From Sinorhizobium sp. 6-70 (lineage in GTDB: Bacteria; Pseudomonadota; Alphaproteobacteria; Rhizobiales; Rhizobiaceae), in the NCBI RefSeq assembly GCF_030124375.1, contig NZ_JASKLS010000002.1, positions 129,123 to 193,122 on the forward strand: DNA of 64,000 nucleotides, read 5' to 3'. The notes below the pieces were generated by a model. It searched no databases. It was not told the origin of the DNA and saw only the letters and a list, made by a program, of their open reading frames with translations. Below, in pieces: positions 36,526 through 45,043 of the stretch. Made by a program: the position numbers and the translations under genes. Numbering within the stretch: position 1 is the first letter of the stretch; the number at the start of each line of letters is the position of its first letter.

Positions 36526-36596
36526 ATGCCCTAGAACTTTGATTCTATAGCATATTATCCGCTTTCAAGTAACTCCATTTGAAAACGGGATGCTCT
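36526..36596. repeat. Second intergenic repeat type
   Basis: A semi-palindromic stretch with 'tccgctttcaagtaactcca' and 'tttgaaaacgggatgctct' resembles a repeat seen often between genes in Sinorhizobium. It lies between convergent genes, after a small GTGCG/CGCAC hairpin at 36501-36520 that may act as a terminator. Family name uncertain. Confidence 0.45.
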
Positions 36597-36745
36597 CGAC
36601 ACGAACAGACGAGAACTGCTTGTCCAACGACGCGCTATTGGCCGCGAGCACAATGTTCGCGGCCAATTTCCTTCCTTCAACTATTCGGACGATGCACACG
36701 CGCCAATGCATCCAGTCACGCTGGGCAGGAAGGGAGGAGCCGATC

Positions 36746-37489
36746 TCAGACGACCGAAAGTCCTCCATCGACCGACAGAATTTGGCCGGTCGTCCATGCC
36801 GCCTCCGGGTTCGCAAACATTGCTATCCATTGCGCGACGTCGTGCGGTGTGCCGCGACGCTTCAATGGGATCAGATTGCGCTCATACTCCTTGACGTTCT
36901 CCGCCTCTTCGGCAGTCAATCCCATCATCCCCGTCAGCGCCCCGGATTCTGTCGGCCCGGCGGCAATTGCATTGACGCGCACTCCATGGGCTGCAAGTTC
37001 AAGCGCCCAGCAGCGCGTAAGATGCTCGAGCGCCGCCTTGCTCGCCGCATAGTGCGAGAAGCCCGCAGCAGCCTTGTGCCCATAGGTGCTGGAGATGTTG
37101 ATGATCGCTCCGCCCTTCCCGCTCAAGTGCGGAACGGCTGCGGCGGTCAAAAGACTTGGACCCACCACGTTGACAGCGAAAATGTCGTTTATGCGCTCCT
37201 CCGTTGCCTCCGCGAGCGGCATAATGCCGCCTGCTCCGGCGTTGTTGATCAGAACGTCCAGCCTCCCCCAAAGACCGATTGCTTCGTCGATCGTCCGCTG
37301 GACGTCGGCCGCCTTCGCTACATCGGCAATAATGCCTCTGATATTTTCCGATTGGGCGCAGACTTCATCAATTCCTGGCTGACGCCGTGCCGTTATCAGG
37401 ACACGGGCGCCGAGTTTTGCTAATGTAATAGCTACTTCGCGTCCGATGCCAGAACTGCCACCTGTTACGATTGCGACTAGATCGCGCAT
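36746..37489 (-). CDS. Short-chain dehydrogenase/reductase
   Basis: The 247-residue enzyme has all classical SDR motifs: cofactor TGGSSGIGREVA (residues ~10-20), NNAGAGG, the catalytic Ser in NISSTYGHKAAAGFSHYAASK with the YxxxK pair, and NAIAAGPTESG. The basic residue in ITARRQPG after strand 2 suggests NADP(H). It most resembles 3-oxoacyl-ACP reductase-like SDRs of unknown substrate. I chose ATG 37489, which starts directly before the Rossmann strand. It converges with the NmrA-like gene. Confidence 0.9.
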   Translation of the reverse strand: MRDLVAIVTGGSSGIGREVAITLAKLGARVLITARRQPGIDEVCAQSENIRGIIADVAKAADVQRTIDEAIGLWGRLDVLINNAGAGGIMPLAEATEERINDIFAVNVVGPSLLTAAAVPHLSGKGGAIINISSTYGHKAAAGFSHYAASKAALEHLTRCWALELAAHGVRVNAIAAGPTESGALTGMMGLTAEEAENVKEYERNLIPLKRRGTPHDVAQWIAMFANPEAAWTTGQILSVDGGLSVV

Positions 37490-37782
37490 CACTAAACCTC
37501 TCAATTTGCTGAATCATGAACGTCATTGGCAACAATTGAGCTTTGCCAAATGAGCGATTTGCTGTTCATTCCTGCTGACAGGAGCCAGACTGATCTATCA
37601 TAAGCAGGGGTTTTTATTAGCCGTCCGCTTGGCACGTCGCCTTTGCCGCTTTGTCTTGAATGACTTCGACTAAGCGGCGTGGCTCGGCTCTCCTCTTGGC
37701 GCAGTCTCGACGACGACACGCTGCAGCGACCTGGCCGAGATAAGGCGGGCTCACAGGGACTGTCGCTCGTCTCCATGGGTAC

Positions 37783-37798
37783 CCAAACCTTTGTACAT
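37783..37798 (+). promoter_or_regulatory. N4-spaced inverted repeat upstream of the exported alpha/beta hydrolase
   Basis: CCAAAC-CTTT-GTACAT fits the degenerate form of the box family. TTCATT at 37821-37826 is a possible -10, putting the box near -43. The rest of the 428-bp gap (37490-37917) holds no gene. Confidence 0.42.
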
Positions 37799-37917
37799 CT
37801 ACAGTCGGCGAGCCCGGACGTTCATTTTCGCAAGCGCCAACGACGTCGTGGGCAGCATAAGCACGAAAACCGTCCAACATACATCGACGCTTTGTTTTGC
37901 CGATGTAGGAGAAAGCA

Positions 37918-38892
37918 ATGGATCCCAATACCACCCAGACCACTCGCCGTGGGGCAATGACCGCCGGGCTCGCCCTCGCCACTGCAGCAGCTCTTCCCGT
38001 GACGTCGGCGACACCAGCCTCAGCAACAACAGCTTCTCCCTCGGGGAGCGGCACGTTGCGCGCGAACAGAGTCGCCACCGCCGACGGCGTCGAGATCTTC
38101 TACAAGGATTGGGGCCCGAGGAGCGGGCAACCGATCATGTTTCATCACGGTTGGCCGCTCAGCTCTGACGACTGGGATTCACAACTGCTTTTCTTCATGG
38201 AGAAGGGCTATCGAGTCGTCGCTCACGATCGACGTGGGCACGGCCGATCGAGCGACGTAAACGACGGCCATGATATGGACCATTACGCCAGCGACGCCGC
38301 GGCCGTGGTCGAGCATCTGGATCTTCGCGATACGATCCACGTCGGTCACTCGACGGGAGGTGGCGAAGCAACCCGCTACGTTGCCCGCCACGGCAATGGG
38401 CGCGCGGCCAAGCTGGTTCTCATTGGTGCAGTCCCCCCGCTTATGGTCAAGACGCCGGAAAACCCCGGTGGCCTGCCCATCGAAGTCTTCGACAGTTTCA
38501 GGAAGGCGCTGCTGGAGAACCGCAGCCAGCTTTACCGGGATTTCGCAAGCGGACCGTTCTACGGATACAACCGACCCGGCGCGATCCCGTCGAATTCGGT
38601 GGTCGAGAACTGGTGGCGGCAAGCAATGATGGGCAGCACAAAGGCCCAGTACGACGGAATCAAGGCATTCTCGGAGACCGATTTCACCGAAGACCTCAAG
38701 ATCATCGACGTGCCGACACTCATCATGCACGGCGACGATGACCAGGTCGTTCCCGTCACCGACTCCGCCCTCTTGTCCGCCAAGCTTCTCAAGAACAACG
38801 TACTCAAGGTGTACAAAGGGCTTCCCCACGGTATGGCGACGACCCACGCCGAGATCATCAATCGGGACATCCTCGAATTTATCAGCGCGTAA
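37918..38892 (+). CDS. Tat-exported alpha/beta hydrolase, non-haem chloroperoxidase-like
   Basis: The 324-residue protein has a twin-arginine signal ([20 protein letters not shown]) with an A-x-A region near residue 40. The hydrolase fold has [13 protein letters not shown] (oxyanion), DRRGHGRSS, the nucleophile elbow [14 protein letters not shown], acid [12 protein letters not shown] and the terminal His in [11 protein letters not shown]. This is the cofactor-free bromo/chloroperoxidase-esterase group, whose physiological reaction is usually ester hydrolysis or perhydrolysis. Export to the periplasm is shared with the isochorismatase-like protein at 3.5 kb. A candidate response-regulator box precedes it. 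Confidence 0.9.
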   Translation: MDPNTTQTTRRGAMTAGLALATAAALPVTSATPASATTASPSGSGTLRANRVATADGVEIFYKDWGPRSGQPIMFHHGWPLSSDDWDSQLLFFMEKGYRVVAHDRRGHGRSSDVNDGHDMDHYASDAAAVVEHLDLRDTIHVGHSTGGGEATRYVARHGNGRAAKLVLIGAVPPLMVKTPENPGGLPIEVFDSFRKALLENRSQLYRDFASGPFYGYNRPGAIPSNSVVENWWRQAMMGSTKAQYDGIKAFSETDFTEDLKIIDVPTLIMHGDDDQVVPVTDSALLSAKLLKNNVLKVYKGLPHGMATTHAEIINRDILEFISA

Positions 38893-38912
38893 CTCGGCGA
38901 TAGCGTAACTAC

Positions 38913-38935
38913 AGCCCCCAGTGATGCTGGGGGCT
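38913..38935 (+). terminator. Terminator-like hairpin after the alpha/beta hydrolase
   Basis: A 9-bp perfect GC-rich stem AGCCCCCAG / CTGGGGGCT with a 5-nt loop starts 20 bp after the stop codon. No T-run follows. Confidence 0.5.
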
Positions 38936-39175
38936 CCGAATTACCGATGAACGCGATTTGCGGAGCACTCGAACCAGCCGAGATGCCAGTCAATCCGCTC
39001 CGCCAGTCACGCCAGGCGCCCCTTCTCGGGCGCGTTCAGTCAACTGTCTGACTGTCAATTCATCCTGGCTGTCACGTCATCCAGGCGAACGACCACTTTG
39101 CCTCGACGTCGACGATGATCGCAGGATCGAGAGCGAACGATCAATCGCCGCTTCTCCCCCCTCCCTCACGGCCGG

Positions 39176-39595
39176 CTATGCCGCCTGCAGCAACACCTGG
39201 AGGTCGCGTCTTCGTCGGAGAAGATCGGCGATGGTGTATTTCTCAAACACTGAGACAAAGGCTCTCGTTGCCTCCGAAAGTATTGGCGGGAGACTGCAGG
39301 CCGGAGCTATCACGCAGCCGAAACACTCAATGAGGTCAGTCAGGCCCTCGGTGTGTCTGAGGAGGGCGCCGAGGTTTATTTCGTCTGCGGCCCTGGCAAG
39401 CTGGATGCCACCATTCCTTCCGCGCGTCGATTTGATGAATCCGGCGTTCGCAAGGTCCTGCACGACCTTCATCAGGTGGTTCTGAGAGATGTCGAACGCT
39501 TCCGCGATCTCACGTATGGAGCAGACGTCGGCCTCGCGTGCGCCCAGGTATGTCAGCGTCCGGATCGCGTAGTCCGTATATCGCGTCAGCCTCAT
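39176..39595 (-). CDS. nsrR: Rrf2-family NO-sensing repressor, NsrR-like
   Basis: The 139-residue regulator begins MRLTRYTDYAIRTLTYLG, typical for NsrR. It has a winged helix (IREIAEAFDISQNHLMKVVQDLANAGFIKSTRGRNGGIQLAR) and three cysteines in ECFGCVIAPACSL that bind the [4Fe-4S] cluster destroyed by NO. ATG 39595 is chosen over the longer frame to 39664, because the domain starts there. It is divergent from the globin-fusion and hmp genes, with AAGATG-N11-CATCTT between them, which is the NsrR operator layout. It should repress these genes until NO appears. Confidence 0.9.
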   Translation of the reverse strand: MRLTRYTDYAIRTLTYLGAREADVCSIREIAEAFDISQNHLMKVVQDLANAGFIKSTRGRNGGIQLARAADEINLGALLRHTEGLTDLIECFGCVIAPACSLPPILSEATRAFVSVFEKYTIADLLRRRRDLQVLLQAA

Positions 39596-39627
39596 ATCCC
39601 CACCTGCGTCAAAACGCCTGCCCGAAA

Positions 39628-39650
39628 AAGATGTATTTGGATAGCATCTT
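39628..39650. promoter_or_regulatory. NsrR operator 1
   Basis: AAGATG-N11-CATCTT, embedded in flanking A and T runs, has the 6-11-6 spacing and half-sites of the classical NsrR binding site. It lies between nsrR and the globin-fusion gene. Confidence 0.82.
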
Positions 39651-39664
39651 TTTGCGCGGCGCAA

Positions 39665-39687
39665 TAGATGTATCTCAGAAGCATGTT
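39665..39687. promoter_or_regulatory. NsrR operator 2 (degenerate)
   Basis: TAGATG-N11-CATGTT repeats 16 of 23 positions of operator 1, 37 bp downstream. It lies upstream of the chosen globin start at 39701 and would cover the earlier ATG at 39668. Confidence 0.55.
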
Positions 39688-39700
39688 ATGGAGACTTGCG

Positions 39701-40372
39701 GTGGAAAGAGAAAAACTCGACGAGCGCGAAATTCCGAAAATTCTGGCGCGGTTTTACGAGCGCGTGCGAGCCGACGCCGAACTTGGACCGGTCTTCGCCG
39801 TCGTCGCGGATTGGGACGAGCACCTTGGCCGGCTGTCGGAATTCTGGTCGTCGGTGATGCTGACGACAGGCCGGTACAAAGGAAATCCAGTCTCCATGCA
39901 CATGATCCACGCCGAACGGATCCGTCCGGACATGTTCGATCGCTGGCTGGCTCTGTGGCGTCTGACGACCTCCGAGATGTTGCCGCAGTCCCTGGCGATT
40001 GAGATGCAAGCCAAAGCCACGCGCATCGCATCGCGGCTGTTGCGCGCAATTTACCCGCAGGCACCACAAGCCCGCTCGAAGCAACCGACCAACGCGGAGG
40101 AGCCCTGCAGTCCGTACCGGATCACCTCCGCGTTCGACGAGGTTTCTTTACCTCAAGCCCTGCTTCGGTCGCATACGCTCAAACCCGGGACCTGGGGTGT
40201 AATTCGCGTCCACGGCGGCGCAGTGAAGTATCGCGCCGATGGCGCGACACACGCGATCCTTCTTGATCGCGACAGACCGGGGATCGTTCCCCCGGAAGTT
40301 CCCCATCGCCTTGAGCTTACGGGGCCCGTCAAGCTGCAGATCGAGTTCTACGATCGCAACCCAAGCATTTGA
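39701..40372 (+). CDS. Truncated haemoglobin (group III) fused to DUF1971/YeaR-like domain
   Basis: The ~223-residue fusion has two parts. Residues 1-~125 form a group III truncated globin: IPKILARFYERVRADAELGPVF, then GNPVSMHMIHAERI with the likely proximal His, then MFDRWLALWRLTTSEML. Residues ~140-220 form a DUF1971 cupin-like domain: RSHTLKPGTWGVIRVHGGAVKY and GIVPPEVPHRLEL. YeaR (DUF1971) in E. coli is itself repressed by NsrR. The fusion probably handles NO or nitrite-derived stress. I prefer GTG 39701, with GGAG 9 nt upstream. ATG 39668 would sit inside the second NsrR site. It runs into hmp 29 bp later. Confidence 0.87.
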   Translation: MEREKLDEREIPKILARFYERVRADAELGPVFAVVADWDEHLGRLSEFWSSVMLTTGRYKGNPVSMHMIHAERIRPDMFDRWLALWRLTTSEMLPQSLAIEMQAKATRIASRLLRAIYPQAPQARSKQPTNAEEPCSPYRITSAFDEVSLPQALLRSHTLKPGTWGVIRVHGGAVKYRADGATHAILLDRDRPGIVPPEVPHRLELTGPVKLQIEFYDRNPSI

Positions 40373-40401
40373 AATCCGCTAAGAGAAAGAAAGGACCTCT
40401 T

Positions 40402-41616
40402 ATGCCACGTCCGCTGTCACCGCAGACAATCGAGCTCGTGAAACAGAGCGCGCCGGCGCTCGCCGCGCATGGCGCCGAAATCACCAAGCGCATGTATACG
40501 CTGCTCTTTCAGGATGAGCATATCCGAGCACTCTTCAATCACGCCAATCAAGGTGAGAAGGGATCGCAGGTGCACGCGCTTGCCGCCGCGATCCTCGCAT
40601 ACGCCGAGAACATCGAAAACCTGGCTGTACTCGGTTCGGCCATCGAGCGCATCGCGCACAAGCATATCGGCTATCACATCCTGCCCGAGCACTATCCGTT
40701 CGTGGCCAAGGCGCTGCTTTCGGCGATAGCAGATGTTCTTGGAGAAGCGGCCTCTCCTGCCTTGCTCGACGCCTGGGGCGAGGCCTATTGGTTCCTCGCC
40801 GATGTGCTGAAGGAGCGCGAAGCCGAGATCCGCACCGACCTCGACAGTAGGGTGGGCGGCTGGAATGGATGGCGAACATTCGCGATAGCCGAGAAGCGGA
40901 AGGAGAGCGACGTTGTGACGTCGTTCATACTTCGGCCGACGGACGGCCGACCGGTCGTCAGGCACAGGCCGGGTCAATACCTGACATTCCGTTTCCGCCT
41001 CGCCGACGGTTCGGACGTGAAGCGCAATTACTCGATTTCCTGTGGTCCCAACGACGAGTACTACCGGATTTCCGTGAAACGTGAAGCGCAGGGTCAGGGC
41101 GGTTCGAAATTTCTGCACGACCGCGCAGAGGTCGGCGCCGTGCTCGAGGTCACCCCTCCCGCAGGGGACTTCTTCCTTCCGGAAGAGCCGAGCCGGCCGG
41201 TTGTTCTTCTGTCGGGCGGAGTTGGACTCACGCCGATGGTGAGCATGCTCGAGGCAATTGCCTCGGACTATCCGGAGCTCGAGGCCCACTACGTTCACGG
41301 TGCGCTCAACAGCTCAACGCATGCGATGGACCGCCACGTTCGATCGCTCGCCAAAACACACGGCGGTGTCACGGTCCGGACATTCTATAGCGACCCCGGC
41401 GCGGCGGATGCTGTGGGCTATTCGCACGACCATGATGGCTTCATCACGGCAAGCTGGCTGCAGGAGAATACGCCCTTCGCGTCGGCGGACTTCTACCTCT
41501 GCGGCCCCAAGCCCTTCTTGCGCTCCCTGGTCGGTGATCTGGCCCGCGCTGGAGTTCCGAGTGAACGCGTTCACTTCGAGTTCTTCGGGCCCGCAGACGA
41601 ACAGATCGCTGCCTGA
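40402..41616 (+). CDS. hmp: Flavohaemoprotein, nitric oxide dioxygenase
   Basis: The 404-residue enzyme oxidises NO to nitrate using O2 and NAD(P)H. The globin domain (1-~145) has the proximal His in AHKHIGYHILPEHYPFV (helix F) and the distal Tyr/Gln in MYTLLFQD. The FAD domain carries HRPGQYLTFRF and RNYSISCGPN. The NAD domain has LSGGVGLTPMVSML and YLCGPKPFLRSL. Length is normal. AGGA precedes ATG 40402. It follows the NsrR-controlled fusion gene and is co-transcribed with it. It should protect the NO-sensitive metabolism encoded by the nos region of the same replicon. Confidence 0.97.
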   Translation: MPRPLSPQTIELVKQSAPALAAHGAEITKRMYTLLFQDEHIRALFNHANQGEKGSQVHALAAAILAYAENIENLAVLGSAIERIAHKHIGYHILPEHYPFVAKALLSAIADVLGEAASPALLDAWGEAYWFLADVLKEREAEIRTDLDSRVGGWNGWRTFAIAEKRKESDVVTSFILRPTDGRPVVRHRPGQYLTFRFRLADGSDVKRNYSISCGPNDEYYRISVKREAQGQGGSKFLHDRAEVGAVLEVTPPAGDFFLPEEPSRPVVLLSGGVGLTPMVSMLEAIASDYPELEAHYVHGALNSSTHAMDRHVRSLAKTHGGVTVRTFYSDPGAADAVGYSHDHDGFITASWLQENTPFASADFYLCGPKPFLRSLVGDLARAGVPSERVHFEFFGPADEQIAA

Positions 41617-41622
41617 TGCCTC

Positions 41623-41647
41623 CGCCGGGGCTGCACAAGCCCCGGCG
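41623..41647 (+). terminator. Terminator-like hairpin after hmp
   Basis: A 10-bp perfect stem CGCCGGGGCT / AGCCCCGGCG with a 5-nt loop begins 7 bp after the hmp stop. It lacks a T-run, so it may act with Rho. Confidence 0.5.
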
Positions 41648-42034
41648 CCCCCGCAGGTCTTTATCACGTTCCCGGGACCGACGGTTCGGAACACCGCCGC
41701 GTTCGATATCTACGGATGGTCGGCCTGGACCTGAGCGGTGAAATGACTTCCCCCTAATCTCTCTTGCCCTTCGATCACGTCAGTGTTTTATCGCTGGCCC
41801 GTGTCCAGGACATGCCCGCTGGGAATGCGGCCGCATGAATTCAAGATGTGATTGTCGGAATCGGGCGCTCTCGATCGTCCAAGCCGTTGAACGCTAGGTT
41901 CCGAAACCAGAGGCTTCAGCTGCGCAAGTATAATCGTACCCTGAATGAAGCACCGCACTGGAGTAACCAGCGCTATTCGACGAGCAATTCCTGAGGAAAG
42001 CGAAATCGCTCCTCGAGATCCGTGAGGCAGGGTA
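41648..42034. other. Intergenic stretch before the catabolic operon
   Basis: About 390 bp with no supportable gene. The promoter of the WrbA-like gene should lie here, but no clear box was seen. Confidence 0.5.
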
Positions 42035-42664
42035 ATGACCAAAGTACTGATCGTTTTTTATTCGCGCAATGGTTCTACAGAAGCCTTGGCTAACGCAGTG
42101 GCCGAAGGCGCACGCCGGCAAGGCGCTGAGGTCCGCCTGCGGCGCGCCCGCGAGGTTGCCCCGCCGGAAGTGATCGCTTCAGTTCCTGGCTGGGCTGAAG
42201 CGGCAGGCGCTATGAACGACAGGTTCGAAGCCCCTACCGAGGCCGACGCCGAGTGGGCTGACGCGATCGTCTTCGGAACGCCGACACGCTTCGGGTCCAT
42301 AGCGTCCGAATTGAAGGCATACATCGACAGCCTTGGCGGACTTTGGTTTCAGGGCAAGTTGAACGGCAAGGCCGGTTCCGTTTTTTGCTCGACGTCATCG
42401 AAGCACGGCGGAAACGAGGCGACATTGCTTTCGATTTACGCTCCCATGGCCCACCTCGGCCTCATCATCGTGCCGCTTGGTTATGCGGACCCGGCAATGT
42501 TCAAAGCCGGAACACCCTACGGTGCGACCCATGTATCCGCGCTCGATACGCTGAAGCCGGACGAGGAGCACCTTGCAGTTGCCGAGTTCCAGGGGCGGCG
42601 GGTCGCCGAGGTCGCTCGCGCGCTGATCGAAAATCGATCTCAGCAAGCCGAAGCCGCCGAGTGA
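42035..42664 (+). CDS. WrbA-like NAD(P)H:quinone oxidoreductase
   Basis: The 209-residue flavodoxin-like protein has the FMN phosphate loop VLIVFYSRNGSTEALANAVAEG. It also has the WrbA patterns DAIVFGTPTRFGSIASELKAYID, FCSTSSKHGGNEATLLS and GTPYGATHVSA. WrbA reduces quinones by two electrons, avoiding semiquinones. GAGG precedes ATG 42035. It opens a long run of genes on the plus strand that includes a ring-cleaving dioxygenase and a nitroreductase, suggesting quinone or aromatic stress. Confidence 0.93.
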   Translation: MTKVLIVFYSRNGSTEALANAVAEGARRQGAEVRLRRAREVAPPEVIASVPGWAEAAGAMNDRFEAPTEADAEWADAIVFGTPTRFGSIASELKAYIDSLGGLWFQGKLNGKAGSVFCSTSSKHGGNEATLLSIYAPMAHLGLIIVPLGYADPAMFKAGTPYGATHVSALDTLKPDEEHLAVAEFQGRRVAEVARALIENRSQQAEAAE

Positions 42665-42715
42665 CGTTCGCTTAGGAGACGAACGCACCAACAAAAATCA
42701 AATGAGGTGGAACAA

Positions 42716-43882
42716 ATGAACCAGATGGTTATCAATGGCGTAAACAGCCAAACATTCGTCGCGGCAAATATCCGGCGAACCGAAAAGTTCTACACGGATG
42801 CCCTCGGGCTCAAAGTGGTGAAGCGGACCGTCCATCATCTCGATGAGCGGCTGCCGGTGGTCACCTTCGGTTTTCCGGGCTTTCCCGGCGAGCCGGCCCG
42901 CGGCGAAACCATCACCTATATCGAGTGGAACCCGATTTTCTACATGATGCCGGAAAAGGGCTTCGTCGACCCGGAGGCAACACACCGCGGCGTCAGCTCG
43001 CCGCGCGTCGGGGATCCCAAGGGGCGCTGGGGGGCGGGCACGAACCATCACCTTGCGCTGCACGTTCCGGATCGAAACGGTCTGTTGAAATGGAAGCGCC
43101 GGCTCACCGATCTCGGCGTCCATGTCACCGGCCCGTACAACCGGCACTATTTCCACGCGATTTATCTTCGCGATCCCGATGGCGCAATCATCGAGATCGC
43201 CACCAGCGAGCCGGGCTTTGGCCATGACGAGGCGGTCCTCGGCTCGGGGTTCAGAGCGCAGCCCAAGGAGAATTTGATCGGAGGACGCGACGAACTCAGC
43301 GTGGCTGCGGAGACCTGGCCGGAACCTGTCGAAAGCATCACTCCGCATTTTGCGCTGAGGGGCTTCCATCACATCACGTCAATCTCGGGCAATGCGGAAA
43401 GAACCGAGAAATTCTTCGTCGAGACGGTCGGGTTGCGCCTCATCAAGAAGACCGATTACCTGGACGAAAAGGGCGGAACGCATTTCTACTACGCCTGTGA
43501 CGACAACCTCTCGCCCGGCTCCGTTCTGACGTTCTTCGGCTTGCCAGGCTACAAGTCCGGACGCCTGGGGACCGGCCTTTCGCACCACTTCACGCTTCAG
43601 GTCGAAAACGACGCCGCACTGAAGCACGAGCACGGGAGGCTCCAAAGACTGGGGATCGACGTCTCCGGCATTCAGAACAGTCTCTATTCGACGCTCTTCC
43701 ACTTCCGCGACCCCGACGGACACATCTGCGCGCTGTCTACTCCGTCGAACTATGCGACGGACGAAGATGCCGACAGGCTCGGTGAGAAGCTGTGCCTCAG
43801 CGAAGAGTTGGAGAAAGACCGGACGGCGATTGAGCGTCACATCGCCTACCGTCCGGCCCCTGTGCCGACCCTGGAAAATTGA
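42716..43882 (+). CDS. Ring-cleaving dioxygenase, MhqO/hydroquinone-dioxygenase-like (two VOC domains)
   Basis: The 388-residue protein contains two vicinal-oxygen-chelate modules: residues ~8-160 (FVAANIRRTEKFYTDALGLKVVKRT, then HHLALHV and AIIEIATSEPGF) and ~215-350 (FHHITSISGNAERTEKFFVETVGLRLIKKT, then HHFTLQV). The His pairs at strand starts and the late Glu are the usual Fe(II) ligands. It groups with MhqO/LinE-like enzymes that open hydroquinones. GAGGTGG precedes ATG 42716. The next gene, a maleylacetate-reductase-like dehydrogenase, would process the acyl product of such a cleavage. Confidence 0.87.
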   Translation: MNQMVINGVNSQTFVAANIRRTEKFYTDALGLKVVKRTVHHLDERLPVVTFGFPGFPGEPARGETITYIEWNPIFYMMPEKGFVDPEATHRGVSSPRVGDPKGRWGAGTNHHLALHVPDRNGLLKWKRRLTDLGVHVTGPYNRHYFHAIYLRDPDGAIIEIATSEPGFGHDEAVLGSGFRAQPKENLIGGRDELSVAAETWPEPVESITPHFALRGFHHITSISGNAERTEKFFVETVGLRLIKKTDYLDEKGGTHFYYACDDNLSPGSVLTFFGLPGYKSGRLGTGLSHHFTLQVENDAALKHEHGRLQRLGIDVSGIQNSLYSTLFHFRDPDGHICALSTPSNYATDEDADRLGEKLCLSEELEKDRTAIERHIAYRPAPVPTLEN

Positions 43883-43924
43883 TCCAGGGCACACTCACTG
43901 CTCTATAGCGACAGGAAACTCGTC

Positions 43925-45043
43925 ATGAATGAGCTGCGCCTTCTGCCGCAGGATGTCGTCTGCTGGGGACACGGCATACTTCCCAGCGCGCTCGCGAGCC
44001 TGAACAATAGGGGCGTACAGTCGCCGATCCTCTTCAGCATTCCGGAACTGGCGGACATAATAGAGGCCCGCATAAGGCCCGCACTGCCGGTCTCCTCCGG
44101 CCGCTACCTGGATTTTCCGCCGCATGTGCCGGACATCGCCGTGGAGGCGGCTCTGGATGCCGTCCGCCAGTGCCAAGCGAAATCAATCATCGCTCTCGGC
44201 GGGGGATCGGTTCTCGACGCCGCCAAGGCGGTTTCGCACATGCACTTCCTGCGGTTCGGCTCGTATCTGCCGATAGCAGCACTTCCGACGACCCTTTCGG
44301 GCTCGGAGTTCTCGCATTTCTTCGGCATCACCGAGACGAACCGTGAGGACAAGTTCAAGCGCAGCTACGCGGTGCGCGAGACGACGCCCAAGATGGTAAT
44401 CCTGGATCCCATGTTGATCGTCGGAACACCCCGGTCCCTGCTTCTGTCGTCGGCGATCAAGGGTCTCGATCACGCGATCGAGGGCATGCGCAAAATCGAT
44501 CCTGATCATCCACATGCCATAATTGCCGCGCGCGGCGTTTCCCGGTTCCTGGCGATTCTCAGGAGATGGCCGAAGGACGCTACGACTGCTGAGGCGCTCG
44601 CTTCCGGTTCCGTTTCGATGGAGGACCTGCTTCAGCTGCAGTTGAGCGCATGGCACTGCTATTTCTATCCTGCCTCGGTCGTTTACGGCTTGAGCCACCG
44701 CATCGGGCATATCCTGGGTGGGACGTTCGGCCTTCCGCACAGCATGACGTCCTGCATAACGCTCGCTCCGGTTATCGGGGCATGCGCGGAATACTACGGC
44801 GACAAGCTCGACGGTTTCACCCAACTGTCCAACAACCATTCCACCGCGGAAAGCCTGTCCGAGGCCATCGCCAGCGTTGTACGACACCTCGGCCTACCGA
44901 GCCGGATCGGCGATTTCGGACTTGAAAGTTGTGCGCTGCCAAAGGTTGTAGCGATGCTTCAGGAACATTACCGCGAAGAGGTCGGCGACCTGGGCGACCA
45001 AGCCGAGAGCAAGCTCTTCCGGCTGCTGGAGAACATGTGGTGA
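43925..45043 (+). CDS. Iron-containing alcohol dehydrogenase, maleylacetate-reductase-like
   Basis: The 372-residue dehydrogenase has the nucleotide-binding stretch IIALGGGSVLDAAKAVSHM, PIAALPTTLSGSEFSHFFGI, and the metal-binding region HRIGHILGGTFGLPHSMTSC with its histidines. This is the layout of group III Fe-ADH and maleylacetate reductases. Maleylacetate reductase converts maleylacetate to 3-oxoadipate with NADH. The preceding hydroquinone-type dioxygenase supports this role, but a general alcohol dehydrogenase cannot be excluded. It overlaps the amidase start by a GTGA. Confidence 0.86.
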   Translation: MNELRLLPQDVVCWGHGILPSALASLNNRGVQSPILFSIPELADIIEARIRPALPVSSGRYLDFPPHVPDIAVEAALDAVRQCQAKSIIALGGGSVLDAAKAVSHMHFLRFGSYLPIAALPTTLSGSEFSHFFGITETNREDKFKRSYAVRETTPKMVILDPMLIVGTPRSLLLSSAIKGLDHAIEGMRKIDPDHPHAIIAARGVSRFLAILRRWPKDATTAEALASGSVSMEDLLQLQLSAWHCYFYPASVVYGLSHRIGHILGGTFGLPHSMTSCITLAPVIGACAEYYGDKLDGFTQLSNNHSTAESLSEAIASVVRHLGLPSRIGDFGLESCALPKVVAMLQEHYREEVGDLGDQAESKLFRLLENMW

